Shown in pieces: positions 18,783 to 27,968 of a stretch of DNA of 64,000 bases. Position numbers and translations under genes: made by a program. This stretch comes from an uncultured bacterium. GTDB lineage: Bacteria; Bacillota_I; Bacilli_A; Acholeplasmatales; Anaeroplasmataceae. The stretch covers positions 1 to 64,000 of the forward strand of contig CASFCK010000001.1 in NCBI GenBank assembly GCA_949293265.1. Direction: 5' to 3'. Within the stretch, counting starts at the first letter, position 1. Each line of letters starts with the position of its first letter. The notes beneath the pieces were generated by a model that did no database searches, was not told where the DNA came from, and saw nothing but the letters and a program-made list of their open reading frames with translations.

Positions 18783-19489
18783 AAACTATAATCTTAATAC
18801 ATGGTTTTTTAACTAATAAAGATGATTTTAGAAATATTATAAGTGATTTAAATGAATTATATGATTATGTAGCTATCTACGAAGTTCCAGGTCACACTAT
18901 ACCACCTAATTATAAATTATTTAACGTCAATGATACATTTAAAACCCTACTTTCTTTTTATGACGAATTAGCTTTAAAGTTTGACGCAATTGATTGTATG
19001 GGTTTTTCAATGGGTGGAGCTTTAGCTACATATTTACAAAGTGTTAGAAAGATTAATAAATTAGTACTTTTAGCTCCGGCAAATCGGTATTTAAATTTTA
19101 AATTACTACATAACCGACTATATTTTATAAAGAAAATTCGTAAAGAACGTAATAAATTTGAACTAAATAATTTAAATGCTGATGATAAAGCAGCCTTTAA
19201 TTTAGCTATTACTAGATTAATACCACATTATTCTATCCACAATCTCCAAACATTTAGAAAAATTATTGCAGTTTGCAATAAAGAACTAATTGCTATAACT
19301 TGTCCGGTTTTAATAATATGGGGAAAATTAGATCAATTAGTTCCCTTTAATTCGGTATCATACGTTTATGATCTTGCGATTAATGAGAGAGAATTAGTTA
19401 TATATGATGATATTAGTCATTTAATGTTAGAAAGCAAAAATTATCAAAAAATTATTAATAAAATAGTTGATTATATAAAGCGAGGATGA
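18779..19489 (+). CDS. Alpha/beta-hydrolase (esterase/lipase-like)
   Basis: A 236-residue alpha/beta-hydrolase. The oxyanion-hole HGF near residue 8, nucleophile elbow GFSMGG near 78, acid in WGKLDQLVP near 188 and catalytic His in ISHLMLES near 217 give a complete triad. It resembles monoacylglycerol lipases and carboxylesterases. It is coupled to the ABC permease by ATGA and ends just before nusB, linking the exporter to the housekeeping cluster. Confidence 0.8.
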   Translation: MKTIILIHGFLTNKDDFRNIISDLNELYDYVAIYEVPGHTIPPNYKLFNVNDTFKTLLSFYDELALKFDAIDCMGFSMGGALATYLQSVRKINKLVLLAPANRYLNFKLLHNRLYFIKKIRKERNKFELNNLNADDKAAFNLAITRLIPHYSIHNLQTFRKIIAVCNKELIAITCPVLIIWGKLDQLVPFNSVSYVYDLAINERELVIYDDISHLMLESKNYQKIINKIVDYIKRG

Positions 19490-19494
19490 TTTTA

Positions 19495-19878
19495 ATGAAT
19501 AGAAGAGATTTAAGAATAGAGGTCGTTAAAGTATTATATGAAATTAATATTTTAAATGAAGAAATAATTAATAATAAAGAGTTAGATAAAGAAGTAAAAG
19601 AAGTAGTTAATTTAGTAATTGCTAACAAAAAAACTATTGACGAAAAAATAAGTCAAAATTTAGTTAACTATACTATAAATCGTCTAAATATAGTCGACTT
19701 AGCTATAATTGAATTAGCTACCTATGAAATGTTATATACTGATACACCTTTTCAAATAATTATTAATGAAGCATTAAATATTTCAAGAAAATATACACAG
19801 ACCGATGATTATGATTCAGTTAAATTTAATAATAAATTATTAGATCAAATCCATAAATCAATGGTGAATAATGAGTGA
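19495..19878 (+). CDS. nusB: Transcription antitermination factor NusB
   Basis: A 127-residue NusB, which binds boxA RNA with NusE in antitermination. It shows the usual RRDLRIEVVKVLYEI opening and the IINEALNISRKYT segment near the C-terminus. ATG at 19495 is chosen over 19486 because GAGGATG precedes it at good spacing. Its gene overlaps xseA by 8 bp. The Bacillota order nusB-folD-xseA is kept except that folD is absent. Confidence 0.9.
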   Translation: MNRRDLRIEVVKVLYEINILNEEIINNKELDKEVKEVVNLVIANKKTIDEKISQNLVNYTINRLNIVDLAIIELATYEMLYTDTPFQIIINEALNISRKYTQTDDYDSVKFNNKLLDQIHKSMVNNE

Positions 19879-21202
19879 AAAAGTATTAACGGTCAGTGCA
19901 ATTAATAATTATATAAAAAGTATTTTTGAAAATAATATTTATTTACAAAGTTTTTTAATTGAAGGAGAAATATCTAATTTTAAATACCATTCATCAGGAC
20001 ATTTATATTTTATTTTAAAAGATAACAATTCCCAAATTAATTGTGTTATGTTTGCCTCTAGTGCGCGAATATTAAAATTCATGCCCAAAAATGGTAACAA
20101 AGTTTTAATTAGAGGTAAATTGTCTAGTTATCCTCAAGGTGGGACTTATCAAATTTATGTTTCAAATATGAAATTACAAGGAAGTGGAGAACTATATATC
20201 CGCTTCGAGCAATTAAAAAAAGAATTATATGCACTTGGCTATTTTGATGCTGAACATAAGAAGAAATTACCGCGTTTTGTAAATACTATAGCGGTAATTA
20301 CATCAGAAACCGGGGCTGTTATTAGAGATATAATAAAAACGATTAATAAACGGTATAATAAAGTTAGAGTGATTCTATATCCAGCTAGAGTTCAAGGTGA
20401 AGGTGCTAAAGAAGAAATAGCTTTTCAAATTAACAAGGTTAATATTGATAATTTAGCCGATGTTATAATCTTAGCTCGTGGTGGTGGTTCGATTGAAGAT
20501 TTATGGCCATTTAATGAACGAATAGTAGCAGAAGCTATCTATGCTAGTAGAATTCCTATTGTTAGTGCTATAGGTCATGAAACAGATTTTACGATAGCTG
20601 ATTATGTAGCTGATATGCGAGCTCCTACTCCAACGGCGGCAGGTACTTTAGTCGTTCCTGATAAAGCTAGTTTAGAGGCAGAAATAAATGCTTATTTTAA
20701 GATTATAAATAAAATATATGCTAATAAAATGGCAGAATATAACCTAGGAGTTATAAATTTAGAAAAAAGATTAGATATGTTAAATCCACTAAATGCTTTA
20801 AAACGCGAAAAACAAGATTTAAATAATCTTTTAAAGCATTTAAATCTTGTTTATGATAAACAAATATCAAATTTTAAAGCTGGTATTAATAATTTAAATA
20901 CTTGTTTATTAAGCTGTCAACCGAAACAAGTAATTAAATTAAAATATGAAAAATTAAATAAAATATCTAATAATTTAAAAAATAATTTCATGACAAATTA
21001 TCAAGCAAAGAAACAAAATTATTTATTATTAAACGCTAAATTAGAATCTTTAAATCCACTTAAAATAATGGCTAAAGGATTTTCTATTGCTAGTAAGGAT
21101 GGTAAGTATCTAAAAAGTGTTAATGATGCTAAAATTGGTGATATAATCGAGACTAAATTTGCAGATGGTCAGATTAAGAGTAAAATTTTGGAGGTTAAAT
21201 AA
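19871..21202 (+). CDS. xseA: Exodeoxyribonuclease VII large subunit
   Basis: A 443-residue XseA. The N-terminal OB fold (SFLIEGEISNFKYHSSGHLYF) is followed by the catalytic domain with AVITSETGAVIRDI, ILARGGGSIEDLWPFNE and SAIGHETDFTIADYVADMRAPTP. A coiled-coil C-terminus ends the protein. It degrades single-stranded DNA with XseB, encoded immediately downstream. Confidence 0.97.
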   Translation: MSEKVLTVSAINNYIKSIFENNIYLQSFLIEGEISNFKYHSSGHLYFILKDNNSQINCVMFASSARILKFMPKNGNKVLIRGKLSSYPQGGTYQIYVSNMKLQGSGELYIRFEQLKKELYALGYFDAEHKKKLPRFVNTIAVITSETGAVIRDIIKTINKRYNKVRVILYPARVQGEGAKEEIAFQINKVNIDNLADVIILARGGGSIEDLWPFNERIVAEAIYASRIPIVSAIGHETDFTIADYVADMRAPTPTAAGTLVVPDKASLEAEINAYFKIINKIYANKMAEYNLGVINLEKRLDMLNPLNALKREKQDLNNLLKHLNLVYDKQISNFKAGINNLNTCLLSCQPKQVIKLKYEKLNKISNNLKNNFMTNYQAKKQNYLLLNAKLESLNPLKIMAKGFSIASKDGKYLKSVNDAKIGDIIETKFADGQIKSKILEVK

Positions 21203-21203
21203 A

Positions 21204-21440
21204 ATGCCAAATTATGAAGAAAATATAAAAAATTTAGAAGCTATAGTAGCTAAATTAGAAGATAAGGACATTTCCTTAGAAGACTTAGTTAAAAATTATA
21301 CTAATGGTTTAGAATTAGTTAAAGAATGTTATAACATTTTAAAAGAAAAAGAAAACTTAGTAGCTTTAAAAATGACAGAACTAGGATTAGAGGAATTTAA
21401 AGATAATAATAATCAACAAGAATTTGAAGAAAATTTATAG
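21204..21440 (+). CDS. xseB: Exodeoxyribonuclease VII small subunit
   Basis: A 78-residue XseB. It has the family pattern YEENIKNLEAIVAKLED, then SLEDLVKNYTNGLELVKEC, an all-helical fold that binds the XseA coiled coil. ATG at 21204 is chosen over an upstream in-frame ATG within xseA because GGAGG lies about 9 bases before it. Confidence 0.93.
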   Translation: MPNYEENIKNLEAIVAKLEDKDISLEDLVKNYTNGLELVKECYNILKEKENLVALKMTELGLEEFKDNNNQQEFEENL

Positions 21441-21458
21441 AAAGGAGTGTGGCAATTA

Positions 21459-23300
21459 ATGTTTGATATTAGTAAGATAGAAAATCCTGAGTTTTTAAAT
21501 AAATTAACAACTAAAGAAAAAGAAGCTCTAGCTGCTGATATTAGAGAATTTTTAATTGCCAACATTGCTAAAACAGGCGGCCATTTAGCTAGTAATTTAG
21601 GAATAGTTGAGCTGAGTATAGCCTTATATTCGGTTTTTGATTACAAAATGACAGATATTATCTATGATGTAGGTCATCAAAGTTATGTGCATAAAATATT
21701 AACAGGAAGAGCTAAATATTTTAATAGTTTAAGACAAAAAGATGGTTTAAGTGGCTACATGTCAAGAAAAGAATCACCATATGATGTTTTTGAAAGTGGA
21801 CATAGTTCAACATCAATCTCCGCACTTGCTGGGTTAATGCTTGCTTATGGCAAAGATAGCAAACGAAAAGTTATAGCGGTTATAGGTGATGCATCAATAA
21901 CTAATGGGGTAAGTTTTGAAGCCCTAAATTATTTAGGCACGTTAAAAGGCTATAGTCCCCTAATAATTTTAAATGATAATAAAATGGGCATTTCTAAAAG
22001 TGTCGGTTCACTTAATTTGGTTTTTGATAAATTACGTTCTAAAAAACTAATTATTAAAACTAAGAAAGTACTTAATAACATTTTACCTAAATTTTTAACT
22101 AATTCATTTCATCGTTTAAAAAGAGCTGTTAAAGGTTATGTCCAACATGATAATATTTTTGAAGATTTAGGCTTTGATTATTACGGACCTGTTGATGGTA
22201 ATAATATGAAGTCTATAATTAAAGCATTAGAAAGAGTTAAAGATGTTGAAGGACCGGTTCTTTTACATGTTTTAACTGAAAAAGGTAAAGGCTATACATT
22301 AGCTGAACATGATGATGTAGGTAACTTTCATGGCGTTGAGCCGTTTGATGTTAAAACGGGTAAACCATTAAATAAAAAGTTAAATAATATTCATTCATTT
22401 TCGGAAGTTGTGTCAGAATCATTAATTAAAATACGGGAAAAAAGAGATTTTTATATTATAACACCAGCAATGAAAGTTGGAGCTAAATTAGAAAAATTTG
22501 CAAAATTATATCCTGATTCATTAATAGATGTTGGGATAGCCGAAGAACACGCAACTGTTATGGCTAGTGGTTTAGTTTTAGGTGGTAAAAAGGCGGTATT
22601 ATTAATGTATTCTACATTTGCTCAAAGAGCATATGATTTTTTCTTAAATGATATATGTAGATCTAATATTCCGGTTATTATCGGAATAGATAGAGCAGGA
22701 GTAGTAGGACGTGATGGACCGACTCATCAAGGGATTTATGATGTTGCGATGTTTAATTCAATGCCTAATGTAATAATAGTTGAACCAAGAAATTATCAAG
22801 AAGTTATTGGTTTATTTATGACTGCTTTTGAAACCAATAAACCAGTTGTAATACGTTACCCTAGAAAAGATATAATTTGTGATTTTAATAATTTAGAATT
22901 AACATATACTAATTTTTCTTGGGAAATAATAAGAAAAGGTAATAAGGGTATTGTTTTAGCGTATGGACCAATGGTTGATTATCTAGATAAAATTATTTAT
23001 AAAAACAATTTAGATGTTATATTATGCAATTGCCGCTTAATAAAGCCACTTGATTTTGAAATGTTAAATTATTTAAAATCATTAAATTTACCATTCTTAA
23101 TTTTAGAAGATGTTGTTGAATGTGCATCATTATATGAAAAAATTAAAGCTCAAGATATTAAAAATGTTAAGGGTATTAATTTTAAAACTGATGAAATCAT
23201 ACCTCAAGGTTCAATTAGTGAAGTTTTAGATGCATATGGCTTTTCTGAGACTAATATAGTGAAGGAAATAAACAAATTATGCGACTTGATAAATACTTAG
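21459..23300 (+). CDS. dxs: 1-deoxy-D-xylulose-5-phosphate synthase
   Basis: A 613-residue thiamine-diphosphate enzyme that condenses pyruvate and glyceraldehyde-3-phosphate, the first step of the MEP isoprenoid pathway. GGHLASNLGIVELSIAL, YDVGHQSYVHK, VIGDASITNG for TPP and magnesium, and the transketolase middle domain (VDVGIAEEHATVMASGL) are present. ATG at 21459 follows AAAGGAG. ispA, normally between xseB and dxs, is missing. TPP supply links it to thiN/thiT; ispH is at 27957. Confidence 0.95.
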   Translation: MFDISKIENPEFLNKLTTKEKEALAADIREFLIANIAKTGGHLASNLGIVELSIALYSVFDYKMTDIIYDVGHQSYVHKILTGRAKYFNSLRQKDGLSGYMSRKESPYDVFESGHSSTSISALAGLMLAYGKDSKRKVIAVIGDASITNGVSFEALNYLGTLKGYSPLIILNDNKMGISKSVGSLNLVFDKLRSKKLIIKTKKVLNNILPKFLTNSFHRLKRAVKGYVQHDNIFEDLGFDYYGPVDGNNMKSIIKALERVKDVEGPVLLHVLTEKGKGYTLAEHDDVGNFHGVEPFDVKTGKPLNKKLNNIHSFSEVVSESLIKIREKRDFYIITPAMKVGAKLEKFAKLYPDSLIDVGIAEEHATVMASGLVLGGKKAVLLMYSTFAQRAYDFFLNDICRSNIPVIIGIDRAGVVGRDGPTHQGIYDVAMFNSMPNVIIVEPRNYQEVIGLFMTAFETNKPVVIRYPRKDIICDFNNLELTYTNFSWEIIRKGNKGIVLAYGPMVDYLDKIIYKNNLDVILCNCRLIKPLDFEMLNYLKSLNLPFLILEDVVECASLYEKIKAQDIKNVKGINFKTDEIIPQGSISEVLDAYGFSETNIVKEINKLCDLINT

Positions 23301-24031
23301 TAGATAAAGGTTATTTTAAAACGCGTAACAAAGCCTTAACTGCCATAAAAAACGGGGCTGTTTTGCTTGCTGGAAGCACGATATTTAAGCCTAGTTATGA
23401 AGTTTTAGATAGTTTAGATATTATAATAAATACAAACCTTTTAATACCTTATGTATCACGAGGTGGCTTAAAACTAGAAACAGCAATTAAATCTTTTAAT
23501 TTAAATTTTCAAAATAAAGTTGTCTTAGATATTGGTTCCTCAACAGGTGGATTTACTGATTGTGCTATAAAACATGGCGCAAAATTAGTATATGCAGTTG
23601 ATGTCGGTACCAATCAATTAGATGAATCTCTAAAATCAAATGCTAAAGTCGTATCTTTAGAAAACACTAATATTTTATCACTTCCATTTTTTTCAAATTC
23701 AATCGATATAGTCTTACTAGATTGTTCATTTGTTAGTGTTAATGTTTTATTGCCAGCTATAAATAATTATGTAACTGAAAATAATTATTTAGTATTATTA
23801 ATTAAACCTCAATTTGAGGCTGGTAATATCTATTTAAAAAATGGGATTGTTAAAGATAAGAAAATGGTATTAAATATTTTAAACAAAGTAGAAAAAGAAC
23901 TAAATAGTATAAATTTATATATAAATAAAATTATAAAATCACAAATTAAAGGTAAAGATGGTAATCAAGAATATTTAGCAATTGTAAGTAGAAAAGAAGC
24001 AAAAAAAATTGATTTTTTGACTATTATTTAA
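23279..24031 (+). CDS. tlyA: TlyA family rRNA 2'-O-methyltransferase (hemolysin-like)
   Basis: A 250-residue protein with an N-terminal S4 RNA-binding domain (residues 1-60, RLDKYLVDKGYFKTRNKA) and a FtsJ-like methyltransferase domain. The latter has the SAM motif LDIGSSTGGFTDC near residue 83 and KPQFEAG near 180. TlyA methylates ribosomal RNA. It starts inside the last codons of dxs. The usual argR/ahrC between tlyA and recN is absent. Confidence 0.93.
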   Translation: MRLDKYLVDKGYFKTRNKALTAIKNGAVLLAGSTIFKPSYEVLDSLDIIINTNLLIPYVSRGGLKLETAIKSFNLNFQNKVVLDIGSSTGGFTDCAIKHGAKLVYAVDVGTNQLDESLKSNAKVVSLENTNILSLPFFSNSIDIVLLDCSFVSVNVLLPAINNYVTENNYLVLLIKPQFEAGNIYLKNGIVKDKKMVLNILNKVEKELNSINLYINKIIKSQIKGKDGNQEYLAIVSRKEAKKIDFLTII

Positions 24032-24042
24032 TGGAGATAAAT

Positions 24043-25692
24043 ATGTTAGAAAGATTAATAATTAATAATATTGCCATAATAAAAGACATTGATGTAAATT
24101 TTCATGATAAACTTAATATAATCTCGGGCGATACAGGAGCAGGTAAAAGTTTAGTCATAGATAGTTTATTACTTTTAAGTGGAAATAGAGCATATCAAAA
24201 TTTAATTAGATATGAAGAAAAAATGGCTTTTGTTGAAGCTCATTTTAATAATAACAATCCGGAATTAACTAAATATTTAACTACTTTAAGTATAAAAGAC
24301 ACCAATAATATTATAATCAGAAGAGAGATTAAAGATGGTAGAAATTCAATTAAAGTTAATAGCCAAAATGTAACTTTAAGTGAATTAAAAGATATAGCTA
24401 ATTATTTATTTAATATCCATGAACAACAAGATACATTTAAATTGTTTAATGAAGATTCATATCTAGAATATATTGATAATGAAGATGAGATAATTAAAGC
24501 TAAAAATGATTATTTATTTGCACATAATAAATATTTAGAGATTAAGAATAAATATAATGATCTATTAAATAATAAAAAAACAAGTTTAGATAAATTAGAC
24601 TATTTACTATATGAAAAAAAAGAATTAGAAGAATTAAATTTAGAATATGATGAAGATAAAAAAGTTGCTGACAAAATTGCTATCTTAAAGAATTTTGATA
24701 AAATTTTTGAAGCTCTAAATTACGCATATAATACATTGAATACAAATCTAAATGATAATTTATATAATGCAAAAGAAGAATTAGCAAAGATTAGTGATTT
24801 AAAAGCTGAATATAATAGTTATTGTGAGACTATGAATGATGCATATTATAATCTAGAAGATATAAAAAGTGCTATTTATAAAGAAATTAATAATTTAGAT
24901 TATGATAAACAAGAGTTAGAAGAACTTGAAAATAGAAGTTATACACTTGAAAAAATCAAAGAAAAATATAAAAAAACTTTAAATGAAATAATAGAATATT
25001 ACAATAATATTAATTATGAAATTGAAAAAATAACTAATTATGATGAATTAATATTAAAAATAGAAAAAGAATATCAACAAATTAAAGATAACCTCTATGA
25101 ATTAGGCCTTAAATTAAGAAATTTAAGAAAGAAAAAAGGTTTAAAATTAGAAAAAGAAATAATTAAAAATTGTCAGGATCTAGATTTAGATAAGATAGAT
25201 TTCAACATTAGATTTTTTGAAGCAGCTAAAGATGAATTTTACAATAATGGTATCGACAAAGTTAATTTTTTAGTTTCCTTTAATAGTGGTGAACCAGTAA
25301 AAGAACTAAGCAAAGTTGCTAGTGGCGGGGAATTAGCTCGATTAATGTTAGCTATAAAAACGATCGATGCGAAAACAAAAAATTATTCTTTAATGGTTTT
25401 TGATGAAATCGATACAGGAGTTTCTGGAGAGGCTGCATTAAAGATAGCAAACAAAATTAAAGAAATTGCAACATCAACTCAAGTAATTTGTATTACTCAT
25501 ATAGCTAGAGTAGCCGCGATGGGAGACTATGAATATTTAATTTATAAAGAAGAAAATGCGGGCAAAACATTTGCCCACATTAAAGAATTAAATACTGAAG
25601 AAAGAGTTAAAGTTATTGCTAGAATGATCGCTGGTAATAATATAACTGAAGGGTCAATTCTAAGTGCTAAAGAACTATTAGGCTTAACTTAA
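24043..25692 (+). CDS. recN: DNA repair protein RecN
   Basis: A 549-residue SMC-like ATPase of double-strand-break repair. It has an N-terminal Walker A GDTGAGKS near residue 30, a central coiled coil (about 150-370) and the C-terminal signature LSKVASGGELARLMLAIK with Walker B VFDEIDTGVSGEAA. ATG at 24043 follows GGAG. Its 3' end overlaps the convergent HAD gene by 9 bp. Confidence 0.96.
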   Translation: MLERLIINNIAIIKDIDVNFHDKLNIISGDTGAGKSLVIDSLLLLSGNRAYQNLIRYEEKMAFVEAHFNNNNPELTKYLTTLSIKDTNNIIIRREIKDGRNSIKVNSQNVTLSELKDIANYLFNIHEQQDTFKLFNEDSYLEYIDNEDEIIKAKNDYLFAHNKYLEIKNKYNDLLNNKKTSLDKLDYLLYEKKELEELNLEYDEDKKVADKIAILKNFDKIFEALNYAYNTLNTNLNDNLYNAKEELAKISDLKAEYNSYCETMNDAYYNLEDIKSAIYKEINNLDYDKQELEELENRSYTLEKIKEKYKKTLNEIIEYYNNINYEIEKITNYDELILKIEKEYQQIKDNLYELGLKLRNLRKKKGLKLEKEIIKNCQDLDLDKIDFNIRFFEAAKDEFYNNGIDKVNFLVSFNSGEPVKELSKVASGGELARLMLAIKTIDAKTKNYSLMVFDEIDTGVSGEAALKIANKIKEIATSTQVICITHIARVAAMGDYEYLIYKEENAGKTFAHIKELNTEERVKVIARMIAGNNITEGSILSAKELLGLT

Positions 25693-26487
25693 AATAAATT
25701 TTGTAATAGCATGACTAACACCGCTAGATTCATTATCTAAAGTAATGAAATTAGCGGCTTTTTTAACGTAATCAAAAGCATTGGCCATTGCCACACCTAT
25801 ACCAGCTTTTAAGATCATATTTAAATCGTTGCCAGCATCACCGATCGCCATAGTATCAGCCATATCAACATTTAAATAACTAGCTAGTCTTTCTAAAGCT
25901 AGACCTTTATCAGTTTTTTTATTTAAAAATTCTAAAAATATATCTGAACTTCTAACCATAGAATAAGTAGTTATAATATTAGGGTCAATATTATTTTCAA
26001 TAAAATTCAGTCGTTCTTTATTATCTACAATCATTACTTTAAGATATAGATCTGGAGGTAATGATTTAAAGTCAACATACTTAGCTTCTATTTTATTAAT
26101 TTTTATTTCTACATCAGTGTAAGGATTAGGCTTAGAACATAATAATGTTTCATCTTTTCTAAAAGCATGACAATAACTATTGAATAAGACACTTTGTTCA
26201 TATATTTTTAATAAGTCATCATGATTTAAGCTTGATAAATATATTTCTTTATTTAGTCCAACATTCAATATTTTAGCCCCATTATAACATATTACATAAT
26301 CATTATTTGTAGTTAGTCCTAATTTTTCTAATACTGGTTTAACACCACAAAAAGGTCGGCCTGAGGCAATGACTATCTTGCAACCTATTTCTTTTGCTTT
26401 TTTAATAGCTATAATATTTTCATTTGAAATATTTTTATTTTTATCAAAAAGAGTTCCATCTAAATCAATTGTACAAATTTTAATCAT
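25684..26487 (-). CDS. Cof-type HAD-superfamily phosphatase
   Basis: A 267-residue HAD IIB hydrolase. Motif I DLDGTLFD is near residue 8, motif II ASGRP near 42, the motif III lysine is in KTDKGLALE, and motif IV GDAGNDLNMI is near 215. Members dephosphorylate sugar phosphates, FMN or pyridoxal phosphate; the substrate is unknown. ATG at 26487 is selected because AGGAG lies 5 bases upstream; a longer frame from 26517 runs through a terminator. Confidence 0.85.
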   Translation of the reverse strand: MIKICTIDLDGTLFDKNKNISNENIIAIKKAKEIGCKIVIASGRPFCGVKPVLEKLGLTTNNDYVICYNGAKILNVGLNKEIYLSSLNHDDLLKIYEQSVLFNSYCHAFRKDETLLCSKPNPYTDVEIKINKIEAKYVDFKSLPPDLYLKVMIVDNKERLNFIENNIDPNIITTYSMVRSSDIFLEFLNKKTDKGLALERLASYLNVDMADTMAIGDAGNDLNMILKAGIGVAMANAFDYVKKAANFITLDNESSGVSHAITKFILS

Positions 26488-26501
26488 ATAAGCTCCTATA
26501 A

Positions 26502-26527
26502 TAAAAAATATTCGCATTGCGAATATT
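26502..26527 (-). terminator. Terminator of the small minus-strand gene
   Basis: A 9-bp stem AATATTCGC/GCGAATATT with a 3-base loop lies at 26507-26527, followed on the minus strand by six T. It overlaps the stop codon of the small gene upstream. Confidence 0.75.
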
Positions 26528-26699
26528 AAACTTGAAGTATACTAACAACAATAAAATAAATAACAGTAGCTACCATAGCAACAACAAAAGAAGCTGCTAA
26601 TAATGCTATTAAAATCTTACCCCAAGCTTTTTTAGTTGGGCTTGTATAAGTTTTTTTATTAGATACATTATTGTTTTTAACTTTTTTAGCTTTAGACAT
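26526..26699 (-). CDS. Small single-helix membrane protein (57 residues)
   Basis: A short gene with a good GAGGTG ribosome-binding site 8 bases before its ATG and its own terminator. The N-terminal 30 residues are strongly basic (MSKAKKVKNN, then PTKKAWGK), followed by one hydrophobic helix of about 25 residues reaching almost to the C-terminus. It is reminiscent in shape of SecE-like or DUF-class small membrane proteins, but no family is recognised. It is divergent from dinB and shares a palindromic promoter region with it. Confidence 0.7.
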   Translation of the reverse strand: MSKAKKVKNNNVSNKKTYTSPTKKAWGKILIALLAASFVVAMVATVIYFIVVSILQV

Positions 26700-26724
26700 T
26701 CTATTTCACCTCATAAATAAATGT

Positions 26725-26750
26725 GTTATAATAACAATGGTTATTATAAC
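26725..26750. promoter_or_regulatory. Palindromic divergent promoter/operator between small membrane gene and dinB
   Basis: GTTATAATAAC and GTTATTATAAC form a perfect 11-bp dyad with a 4-base AATG spacer. Each arm contains a -10-like hexamer, so both divergent genes probably use it. The dyad is a candidate repressor site or back-to-back promoters. Confidence 0.55.
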
Positions 26751-26780
26751 TTAAAATTTTAAAAAAAGGAAGTGTTAATT

Positions 26781-27968
26781 TTGGCAAATATTATATTACA
26801 TATTGATTTTAATGCTTTCTTTTGTTCAGTAGCGGAAATCTATAACCCGGCTTTACGTAATACAGCTTTTGCGATAGGTAGGGAAAACTCAAATTACGGG
26901 GTTATATCAACTGCAAGTTATAAAGCACGTGAATATGGTATTCATAGCGGAATGCCTCTAGCATTAGCTTTTAAAAAACTTAAAACATTAAATGTTATAA
27001 GCTTACCTTATTCGTATTATTTGAATTATCATAATAAATTTATTAATTTATTAAAAGAATATACTAATCTAATTGAAGTTGGTTCAATTGATGAGGCTTA
27101 TGTTGACATAACGGAATTAGCTAAAGTTAGACATCCGTTAGTTATAGCTAAAGAAATTCAGACAAGGTTATTAAAAGAATATCATTTGCCATGTTCAATT
27201 GGGATTGCTACTACATTATTTTTAGCTAAAATGGCTTCTGATTTACAAAAACCATTAGGCTTAACCGTGATTAGAAATAAAGACATTAAGAATAAATTAT
27301 ATTGTTTAAGTGTTAGGGATATTTTTGGAATAGGGAAAAAAACATATCCTAAATTAGAAGAAAAAGGAATTAAAACAATTGCTGATTTCTTAAATCAAGA
27401 TAATAAATCTTTAGTTCTAGAAGTTATATCTGAAGACTATTATCTAGAAATTGTAAATAAATTTCAGGGTAAATCAAACAATAAAATAAATCCTTTACAT
27501 AAAGAAGATAATTTATCAATTTCAACTATGAATACTTACGATAGGCGTTTAAATTCAGAACAAGAAATTGAAGAAGAACTATTGATTTTAACTAGAAACG
27601 TCTATAAACGATTAATAAAAGGTAATTATGTAACTAAAACTATTTCTATAACATTAAGAAATATCGAATTTAAAACTATCACTCGGTCTAAAACTATTGA
27701 ATATACTGATGATTTACAAGTGATAAGTGATGAAGTAATTGAATTATTTAGACAAAACTATAAAAACGATACATTGCGGCTAATTGGAGTTGGATTAGCA
27801 AATTTAATTAAGAAAAATTTATTAGTTAAAGATGATGAATATAATTTGTTTACAGCATTAAATAAAGATGAAAAGAAAGAAGTTATTAGTGATTTAATTA
27901 AAGATTTTGAAGGTAAATATGGCAAAAAAGCCTTATATTATGGTAAATATAAGACCCTATTTAATTAA
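26781..27968 (+). CDS. dinB: DNA polymerase IV (Y-family, DinB)
   Basis: A 395-residue translesion polymerase. Catalytic acidic residues are in HIDFNAFF near residue 8 and SIDEAYVD near 100. The helix-hairpin-helix segment VRDIFGIGKKTYPKLEEKGI and the little-finger domain follow. TTG at 26781 is the preferred start, since AAGGAAG lies 8 bases upstream; GTG at 26772 would be too close. A second Y-family polymerase (UmuC-type) is at 42541. Its 3' end overlaps ispH by 12 bp. Confidence 0.93.
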   Translation: MANIILHIDFNAFFCSVAEIYNPALRNTAFAIGRENSNYGVISTASYKAREYGIHSGMPLALAFKKLKTLNVISLPYSYYLNYHNKFINLLKEYTNLIEVGSIDEAYVDITELAKVRHPLVIAKEIQTRLLKEYHLPCSIGIATTLFLAKMASDLQKPLGLTVIRNKDIKNKLYCLSVRDIFGIGKKTYPKLEEKGIKTIADFLNQDNKSLVLEVISEDYYLEIVNKFQGKSNNKINPLHKEDNLSISTMNTYDRRLNSEQEIEEELLILTRNVYKRLIKGNYVTKTISITLRNIEFKTITRSKTIEYTDDLQVISDEVIELFRQNYKNDTLRLIGVGLANLIKKNLLVKDDEYNLFTALNKDEKKEVISDLIKDFEGKYGKKALYYGKYKTLFN

